DNA of 64,000 nucleotides from Asterias rubens (Eukaryota; Echinodermata; Asteroidea; Forcipulatida; Asteriidae), in the NCBI RefSeq assembly GCF_902459465.1, contig NC_047068.1:4464001-4528000 (forward strand), written 5' to 3'. The stretch's first letter is position 1. Every line of letters begins with the position of its first letter. Below, one piece after another: positions 55,511-64,000 of this stretch. Position numbers and translations under genes: made by a program. Under the pieces are notes generated by a model. It was not told the origin of the DNA. It searched no databases and worked only from the letters and a program-made list of their open reading frames with translations.

Positions 55511-56647
55511 AAAATATGTTGGAACAAACAAATAAAACAGTTCTACAACCAAGATGCTGAGAAAACTATGAAGAATCACCATCACTCATAGGTAATTCGA
55601 TTTTTTTCCTTTTTTATACCACCATATTCCCATTGTTTCTGCAGCAAACTAATTTTATTCAAGACTCAATTGATGCAGGCCTGTAACACCCATGTACCTT
55701 AGTTAAGTTTAGCCTACATAGTATTATTAATTTTCCTCATTATTATAGGCCTACCTCTAAAAAAATCTTATTAATTCAAGATTAGTTTATTTTATACAGA
55801 GCTACATGGTGATTAGCTTTCAATCTGTATTTTAAGAAAATAACGGCTTAAAATAAGATTATTTTTCAATAGATGACAAGTCAAACCCATATTTCTGGGT
55901 AACATGAATTTGAAGTAGTAGGTTTATTGACTAGACTTTGAAGTAGGCTAATGACTATTTTTTCAAAATGCCATGCAGTTTTCCTTGAGTAGGCCTACCT
56001 TTAAATGTTATTCACTTTTGCACAAAAAAACAAAAAATAACTGAAGGCCTAATTAGATGGTATAGATGATATATCTAACACCAAAATACATTACTTCCAA
56101 TTAGTATAAAATTGAAGTAGATGACAAGTCTAACCCACCGTTCCAGGTGATATGAATTTCCTGATAGTGACTATTAGTTTCAAAGTGCCATGCCATTCCT
56201 TGAAGTATGCCTACATTTATTATTCACAGTGAAGTCATAAATAAATAAATAAATAAAAATAAATAAAATAAGATTTTGTTCCAATAGATGATAAGTCTAA
56301 TACTTTTCTTTTGAATTTGAAGTAGGACTATAGGCCTTTTGACTATTTTTATGTCTGCCATAAAATATGATATGTAAATTTTTATAGAATTGGAAAAGAA
56401 AGGGGAAAATGTACAGGCCAAAAAATAACAAGAAAATCCCCCATGAATGGTTATAACACCCAATATCGTTTTCGTGTAATTAATTTGATAGTGATGACAT
56501 TTTTTGGGCCTAATAATGGGATTATTTTCGAAACAAATAAATTATCTAAATAACTTTAACAAATGTTTTTGAATAGAATTACTTAGTATACTGGTTCAGA
56601 ATAATGCAAAACAGTCGAATGAGGCCTAGAATTACCTATTAATACAG
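55511..56647. repeat. AT-rich intergenic with degenerate ~200-bp repeats
   Basis: Three diverged copies of a block with AATAGATGACAAGTC, GAATTTGAAGTAG, GACTATT and AAAATGCCATGC start near 55852, 56107 and 56266. A short (AAAT)n run is at 56238-56264. A GT-type splice donor follows 55589, but no upstream exon makes sense of it. Confidence 0.45.
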
Positions 56648-56900
56648 AGATTTCGTTTTTAGATAGTGGTCTTTAATGTTTAGGCTTAATTAATCGTATT
56701 TTTTGTTTGTTGTTTGAAAGAGAAGGAAAATACATTCTGTTTAGATAGATTATTTTGTAGATAGTGGTTTTTAGTATTTGGCTTAATCAATCGTAGTATT
56801 TGTAAGGTGTTAGAAAGACATCGAAAACATGGATTCTTTTTAGTCAGTGGATGTGGAGGCTTAATTAATCGTATTATTGTATAGTGTTTGAAAGAATTCA
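56648..56900. repeat. Degenerate ~85-bp triple repeat
   Basis: Three units, each with TTAGATAGTGGT or a close variant, GGCTTAATTAATCGTATT and TGTTTGAAAGA, near 56657, 56755 and 56838. Non-coding. Confidence 0.55.
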
Positions 56901-58800
56901 ATATGCCCTCTCCAGTCAAAAAAGAACAAAATACACAAGTCTTCATTTATTTTCAGAACTGACCAATAACTTTTAGAAGTTTTGTTCAAAAAAACACATT
57001 TTGGACAATGGTGAGGAAGGACGGCTGTATGGGGAAATGGAGGAGGCCGCCAATTTTAATTTTTAATTATTCAAGTCATGCACAATTTCGTTCCAAGAAA
57101 ATAGTTTTCGTGCAATTGTCTTAACAATAACCAAAATCCTCACCCAAACTCTTTTTAAAAACAAAACAAAAATTGGCCAGTTCTGTTTATATTAGTCATA
57201 TACATGCTTTTATTTTCACATAAAATTTGTACTTTTTTTACACTTGTATACCAACAATATCTTTTCAGAATCTAATGTTTTAATCTTTTCATTTTCAGGT
57301 TCTGCACTTGTGGTTCACGAAACAAAGCTGAAAAACGCAAATACATAAAAGGTGAAGTAACAGACAAATTTTATATTTTTTTAATCTGTTTATTTAAAAA
57401 AGATCCACTGCAAGCTTTTAAACACATTCATGAACACATTCATGCACTTTTGTGTAAAACTTTTTTACTTGCCAGATAATGTCAAAACTAGTTACCAGAT
57501 TTATAATATTTTATACAAATATTGAGTTGTTTAAATATCAATGCTGTCCATGTTATGGTAATTCGGAAGGAACATTTTTGACGCAGGAATCACAATGTTT
57601 GAAAACAATTCTAAATAACTACACTTCAAGAACACAACTACACTTAAAACGTGTTGCAAAATCCACTTAGCAAAACCCACTTACTTATTTATTGATCGCG
57701 ATATCGATCAAAGACAGAGAAAGACAAGACTATCGGAAAATATTCAAATAGTTTGATTTGGATTCGAATGTGCTCATTATTTTGGAATACAGACGCCGGT
57801 GAATAACTTTATTCCGTTGTTTAGTCTGGTTGTTTGTGTAGGCCCTACTTTCGCATTGTTTTTATCGTAATTTCGCTTTTGAAATATTTCTCCCCTATCA
57901 ATACCTTAAAAAAGTGCCTCCTTTCGATGTACAACAAAAACATTCTGCCTAGTTATATTAAACCCTGAACTTTGTTTGTAGCTGCCTAATTTTTTACAAA
58001 TTTATCACTTTAGGGACTGACAAAAGTTGACTCAGTCTCATATTCTTTACCCCGTCAGGGTTGGTTTGTTTTAACCTTGTACTGAAAAGAATGCAACCTT
58101 CAGTGTTCAACAGCCCGAATCGTTCTCCTTCGGTGTTGTTCAATTAACCTTTGAGCAAGGACGTATTCACTTAAAATCACTTTAAAAAAAATAGTATTAC
58201 AATAAATCTGGATATTGTACAAGTTGAAGGTACTTTTGAACACCCCCCACCCAACCGCGATTCCAAATCCCCCACCCCTTTTATTTTAATGATGTAAGAG
58301 AGTATAATACGAGAAAAAAATTGTTTATAGGCATAGTAGAAAATATCAGTTGATCGCCCGGGCGGGAGGGGTTCCAAAAAGAGGAGGCTGGGTGGGGGGG
58401 GGCCTTTCTATTTTAAATTACTTTCAAAGGTGGCCCTCAAACAGTTTAACTCCAAACTATTTAGTTTAAAAACACCACTTACTTTATGTAGTAACAAGTT
58501 CTTAAAATAATGTTTAGTTAATCTAGAAATACACAGAATGTCTTTTTGGGGGAAAATAGTAAAATAAACTGGTTGTTTCCATTCAACGTGGTGTATGGTA
58601 GGAAAGGGCTATCATATAAATGTGTTTAAAATTTAAGAGCAGCCTTATTATCAAACTACGTGCTTATGAAACACTGACTTGCCCATAAACCTTGTGAGAA
58701 ATCTACTAGTGCCTTTTGTGTGCATTCACTGAGGCGTTAACTATCGCCCCCGGTTGGTGGTTTCCAGAAAGCATTCAAGTCAGTAGTTTGAATTTCAATG
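56901..58800. other. Intergenic, no gene recognised
   Basis: AT-rich. A stretch at 57300-57350 has an exon-like look (TTTTCATTTTCAG before it, GGTGAAG after it) but encodes nothing recognisable. G-rich and C-rich runs occur at 58243-58262 and 58362-58404. Confidence 0.35.
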
Positions 58801-59357
58801 GTTCTACGGTTGACTGAATCGGTGGCGTTCACAAAGCCGTGTTAACACTGAGTCAGCGTGCCGAAGCTCTGCCGTAACCAACGGCTTGGAATTGTCTGGG
58901 AATAATACAAGCCCACTGGACCATTTCGAAAATTTGTCTTTTGTAAAGGTGGACTTGACCGAATCGAGGAAATATAAAGTATTAACAAAATCATTATGTG
59001 GTTCAGACGTGAATCGTGGGAGCAGAGTGAACACTGATGTGGAATTTTATTTTGGGCTGTCACGGTCTCAGGTATTCGTCGTAAACAGGTGGTTGTTTCC
59101 CAGACGTGTTGGATTTACACTGCAACGGTATACATTGCGTGTTACGAAGGAAACGTGAAAGCGTCCAGCAGGGCACCAGACGAACTGGTTGTGTTTTTAA
59201 ATACCACTGGAAGATAACGATACAACAACAACACCATCTTTTTGAGAGAGATACATCGAGAAGATATTTAAACCACTCGGAAACTGGGCTAACTTGACCC
59301 TCTTGGGTCGGTGCTTTATTGCTTGCCTAGAGTTGACAATATTCCTTCAAGCCAAAG

Positions 59358-59433
59358 ATGGATTCAGCGGTTAGGAAGCTTGGAGTTATTCTGGGAATAT
59401 TTGTGCTCGCAGTGTCGGTTAGAACGCAACAAG
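59358..59433 (+). CDS. First coding exon with signal peptide; gene continues beyond window
   Basis: ATGG with A at -3, preceded in frame by TGA. It encodes MDSAVRKLGVILGIFVLAVS then VRTQQ, followed by a phase-1 GGTAAAC donor. A short basic start, the hydrophobic core LGVILGIFVLAVSV and a polar end make a typical signal peptide, so the product is probably secreted or a type I membrane protein. A phase-1 intron right after the signal peptide is common in genes built of extracellular modules. No following exon was found in the remaining 4.6 kb, so identity is unknown. Expression of this exon is an inference. Confidence 0.5.
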
Positions 59434-62400
59434 GTAAACACATCAATTATATAACGGTATCTGATATGACACCATTACAACATTAAGCGGAGTACATTGT
59501 ACATCAAATTATTATCGTTATATTCGTGCATAATTAAAACAAAAATTCCCAATAATTACTTTGGTGATGAGGCGAACCACTCACTCCAAGCAGAAGCATT
59601 TATGCATTGAGTAATCGTCAAGGTATTTCTTGTTACAATTAACCGTGTACATGTAGACCCTATGCCTTTTTAATTAACCATGTTATATTTTTTCGGACGG
59701 CTAGGGATAAACAAAAAATCGCCGTTTAATCTGATATTTTAGGAAATATAAACGTGGATTAAAAACGAAGAATAAATGAGTTATCTCTTATGACATAAGG
59801 AACAATATGATGAATAAATTTAACAAAAGAATACGACAAAAATATGCTAAATTTCAAATTTGAACAAGCACCGCAGCCTGCTGATTGTCGATGGTTAAAC
59901 CAATAAAAAAAATCGGTTTCCTGCCACTCTGTACCTAATTTAACAAAAAGAAATGTATCATTTAGGTAAAAAAGATTTCATTAAGAATGAAATAATTATT
60001 GAAAATCGTTGGCAACACAGGGGAAAAATAAATTAAAAAAAATAATTGACAAATAGAATATGACATAGAATTAGAAATACATGAAATATCATTTTTGTCG
60101 TGCTATATGTAGGTGCTTCTGATTTGCATTAAATTTGACAAAATGAACCCATTCTGCATTAATTGTGTCCGTCACAGAACAAATAAAACGGAAAGCAAAC
60201 AGATGGGATTGATCTGTGTTTTTACATTGTCAGTCGTCGCAATATGGTTTTTTTACCGCTCGTGCAAATGTACCTCTGCAGAACACAAGGTGTTCTATTT
60301 AGAATTAGAATTTCTATAAAAAGTCAAACCAATATTAACAATACTGTGCTCGCTGACAATGGCACAGATGCTGACCTTTGGAGAGACGGAATGGCAATTA
60401 TTCGAAATGGTTTATACAATAATTATGTCATTATTTTACACTCATTGTATGAAAGGAGTTTATCAATGAAATTTTTGCACAAGATAGGACTAATTATGTT
60501 TTGTATTGTTCTTATTCCCTTGGACACGAACATTATCATTTTCTAGAAATTTTAAATAGTGGATTGTAGAAACAAGCTTGCGTTTTCATCCCTCCCGAAA
60601 TGGTTCGCGAATTCGTTTAAAAGTAGCAAATGTAATAGCTGTTTTAACAAACTAACAAATCACCGTATCCTAAACTCACCTTACAACACAATCCATGATA
60701 CAACTAACATTGTTACTCTTCACCTGATTAAAATAATAGTCACACTTTTGAGAGAGAGACATCATCTATATTAATTTGTTATAGGTTTTATGCACGGTTT
60801 TTTTGTGGCAATCGAAATAATTGTGTAAGGTCTTGAATTGCTGATTCACTGACTTGGACATAATTTCAGAACAAAACAATTCTCGACGATTGATGGTAGG
60901 TTTTATAATTGTTTGTTTTCAATTTTCAACTCTGAAATGAAGTCTTGCAAAGCCCGCGTCCAACTCCAAACTCCGTTTTAGTTCTGTCAGTAATATTGTT
61001 CGATTACCGTGTCATTAATTTTGATTCTATCGTAAATTAGACCATCAAGATCAAGTCATAAAGATAAATCGATGTTTACTTTCTCCACATTTCGGCTAGC
61101 CTATTTGGAAGTCGTTTTAATGACTTGCAAATAGGGTCTGTGACATGACTCTCAAACTGCAATAAAACTTGCGTGGTAAGATGTAGGCCTACATAAGCTT
61201 TGGATAGTAGCCAAGAAATGTTTCACTTCGAACTATCTACGAAACAGATATTATAACTTGTTATCCCCACCCCCCCCTAATTTATTTTATTTTTAACACG
61301 CTTCCTTTTCAGTGTTGTAGAAATCAAAATAATTCAAAATGAACAATATTATACGAAATAATATAATACGGTCAAAATGATCTTGTACAGGGAGAGTTTA
61401 TACAAAAGTGAACTGTTTCCTGCTTGGAAATCATCCCTCCCCGGAAGATTTTCGGCAATATCTCGAAAACGCAACCCTTTAAAATATATAATAATTATGT
61501 TCATGGGTATAGTTTTATATACCATGTACATGCTCTTCATGTTTTATTAGAATTGAAATATTTTGAACGGTTCTAAAAACCAAAGGTCTACTCTGCTTTT
61601 AAGTGAGAGCAACAACGGATATCTGCGTTAACATGGTCTTGTTTTTCATGACTAGGCCTAATATTTCTGTAACCTGATATTTTGGGGCCTTTAATTACAG
61701 GGAGTACATACCGATCTGTACAATTTCTGACGTTGGTATGCCTATACCACAACACACTATACAGGTGGTATTATAACACAAAAGGAGTGAGAGTTTGCCG
61801 TTCCTTTATTTATTGACCTTATACACAATGGGTGCACTGGCGACTCATGCTTCTGTAATCAACATTATTACAATGGTAAATTTAAGGCGTGCCACCCTGG
61901 TGTACAGCTTATTAACCATGGTGGAAGTTATCCAGCCAGCACAGCACCCACGGAGTGGTGCCAATATTGTTGAATGCCATTCATTTATAAATAATGGTGT
62001 ACAATGTAAACCGATTTGTGAGTGTATCGTAAACTTACAGACCGAAATGAAAATTTGAAAATGGTAATGGTTTTATGGGTTTTATATAGGCCTATAAATA
62101 TTATGTTTGTGGTTTGTTATTTCTCCATAACAAAAATTGAAGTAGAATAAGCGTTCATTGTGACTACTTGACTATTGTGAAGAATGATGGGATACAAATT
62201 TCTTATTAGCCTGAAAGTTTGGAAGAATAATTTATTGCCTGTGATTTGGGGCCTTTTGACTTTTGTATGTCCCAAACCTCGATGCCTTTTCAGTAACGTA
62301 GTGACGGTAGGCATACAAGCGGAATATCGAATTACCCGAGTTCAGACTACTGCAGTGTAGCTCTATTAACCTCATAAGTACAATGGCCACACCCAAGTTA

Positions 62401-63400
62401 ATTAATTTCTATATGTGACTGTTATAATTTAACCGTAGTTTTTAAACGGTGTTCACGTGCACGTGCATGTCTTTTCGGCAGATTTTCTTTATTGATATAC
62501 CGAAGTCAGTTTTCCGATGGAAACTCTATTTTTTATTATTAAAACCCACAAAATATGAGAAATATCACCACATTCTTATAACTTTAATCGACAAAATGGT
62601 GTTGTGAAGTGCTGTAGATAGTTCAATGCTACAACTCACTTTGTTAAACCGGACACAATTTGTCCTGAAATGGCATTCCCCTCCCCTTTTACAGATAGGC
62701 CCTGCATGGTTTGATGGCCCTGAACTTTGATTGTCTGCTGACTCGCCATATTTTTTTTTTTCTTTTCACAAAGGCAACGCACCCCTCTCAATCAGTCACT
62801 ATGATTTAACTGCCCTGCTTTTAAATAAAGAGGAAGTATGGTTTTTGGTAGACAAGATTTTGATAGTAGATAATAATAGATCTTGCTGCAAGTACCTTTA
62901 ATTTAAATGCTGCGGTGGTTTTTTGGTTTTTTTTTTCGGTAGGAATAGGATATTTTTGTATGATGCGCTGAATAACGCAGCCCGTCTTTACACTGATTAT
63001 TTTGAGTATTTCTTGCTCGCATAGTTTCGTAAGATGTTATAATTATTGCCCACACCCAAACGGCACCATCAGTGAACGTCAGTAAAAGATAGGAAGTCAT
63101 TATTGGGTCACAAATTATTACCTCCCTCCATTCTCGTTTTGGTTTTTAGACTACAATGACAAGGTCAAAGGGCATCACTCCTAAAGGAATTACCTGGTTA
63201 CCATAGAAACGCACATCATCCGGAGATAGAATGTTATTGACTTTTCACAGAGGCGTAATGAAGCACAGTCATAGTAAAAAGTGACTGCATAAATAATTCA
63301 TGCAGCATGTCTGCATTAGGGAAACGAAATAACAAAGAGGATGATGATCTACATTTTAATCGGCTACTTATAACTTGGGTAATTCCATCTGTCGTCCTCA
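59434..63400. other. Probable first intron of the signal-peptide gene; nothing coding recognised
   Basis: AT-rich sequence with scattered short open frames, the longest 100 codons at 60244-60546. No splice-flanked conserved exon, tRNA or satellite was seen. TAGGCCTA-type words recur but form no clear element. Confidence 0.35.
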
Positions 63401-63407
63401 ATGTGGT

Positions 63408-63834
63408 TAAAGGCACTGGGACCTTTGTCATGTTCGTAGTTGTCAAATACCAGTATTCTCATCAAATAACAAACCTGTGCAAATGCGTGTCACGCCCATG
63501 AATTAACACTTTTTACCGGTCATTAACAAAAGGTTTATGCACACCCATGTGACCAATAGGAATAGCGAAACTGTCTGAGGTATTTATGAATGCAGGATAA
63601 TAACAGACAAAACACCCTTAGTGCTCTATGTGTGTGCGTTCAGATGCACGAGAAAGGGCTTCAGGTCTCTGAAATATTTTAATATTGTGTGAGAAAATTA
63701 CCAGAAGGAGCCGTTTTCCACAATGTTTTATACTATCAACAGCTCCCCATTGCTCTTACCAAGTTAATTTTTATAATGCTGAAAAGTTAGTATTTGGAGT
63801 ACGCCCTAATTACCAATAGTGTACAGAGCCTTTA
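63408..63834. mobile_element. MITE family A copy interrupted by a family C fragment
   Basis: TTAAAGGCACTGGGACC at the left and CCAATAGTGTACAGAGCCTT at the right frame the element. At about 63486-63600 it is interrupted by GTGTCACGCCCATGAATTAA, TTTATGCACACCCATGTGAC and AACTGTCTGAGGTATTTATG, which belong to family C. Nesting shows that family C moved after this family A copy was in place. Confidence 0.65.
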
Positions 63835-64000
63835 ATGGTCAGCCTTGGGATCAAAACGAGGCCTCTCCATCCCCCGGGCTATAATGCTAATGGGCTCAAC
63901 CACAAACAATGCCCTATTTTTCGGTATTGTATATATAAAGTTCTCGTTTGATGCGCCAATTTCATTTTGTGGGCCTGTTTTTCTTGAATTATTACCCAGA

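Noticed and set aside
52877..55591. Open frames of 904, 699 and 408 codons on the plus strand and 596, 436 and 406 on the minus strand
   Set aside because: All lie in the tandem satellite, whose monomers lack stops in every frame. The overlapping equivalents on both strands show that composition, not coding, keeps them open.
57300..57351. Exon between TTTTCAG and GGTGAAG in the intergenic region
   Set aside because: Short, with no recognisable product and no neighbouring exon in frame. Chance splice-like sites are common in AT-rich DNA.
61795..62058. 87-codon open frame with a few cysteines downstream of the signal-peptide exon
   Set aside because: It lacks an in-phase acceptor site and any domain pattern, so it was not joined to the signal-peptide exon.

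Overview
The window is nuclear DNA from an animal. Its genes are split into many short exons with GT-AG introns. The sequence is AT-rich and crowded with short interspersed repeats: terminal-inverted-repeat elements of the MITE type, tRNA-derived SINEs, truncated retroelement tails and minisatellites. The protein products resemble vertebrate orthologs closely, while the repeats are not vertebrate ones. An invertebrate deuterostome is the best fit, probably an echinoderm and perhaps a sea star. That assignment is an inference, not a sequence match.

Layout. (1) 1-23429, plus strand: 26 coding exons of the RNA helicase DHX34, lacking only the 5' end. The exons join in frame into 1225 codons plus a stop. 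(2) 23430-26987: an intergenic stretch with an inverted GGTACC-rich minisatellite and several MITEs. (3) 26988-35705, plus: CPSF4, the 30-kDa zinc-finger subunit of the cleavage and polyadenylation factor, in seven exons (294 aa). A decayed THAP-domain gene lies antisense in its fourth intron. (4) 40498-43110, minus: RPP21, the Rpr2-type subunit of RNase P/MRP, in four small exons (129 aa). These exons are too short to stand out in an ORF scan. (5) 43449-49719, plus: COX10, the mitochondrial heme O synthase, in seven exons (480 aa). It starts 338 bp from the RPP21 start codon in head-to-head orientation. (6) About 52.89-55.51 kb: a 2.6-kb satellite built from 16- and 23-bp monomers, with a higher-order period of 814 bp and no stop codons over long stretches of all frames. 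(7) 59358-59433, plus: a likely first coding exon encoding a signal peptide. The rest of that gene would lie beyond the window.

DHX34 (nonsense-mediated decay), CPSF4 (mRNA 3' end formation) and RPP21 (tRNA 5' processing) are all RNA-metabolism genes. COX10 is mitochondrial. This is ordinary housekeeping neighbourhood structure rather than an operon. No CRISPR array, prophage or bacterial system is present. The most notable items are the RPP21/COX10 divergent pair, a truncated duplicate of the DHX34 catalytic exon, a GC-AG intron, a perfect 36-bp hairpin beside a splice acceptor, the THAP fossil, and three tandem arrays at distant sites that share a related core.
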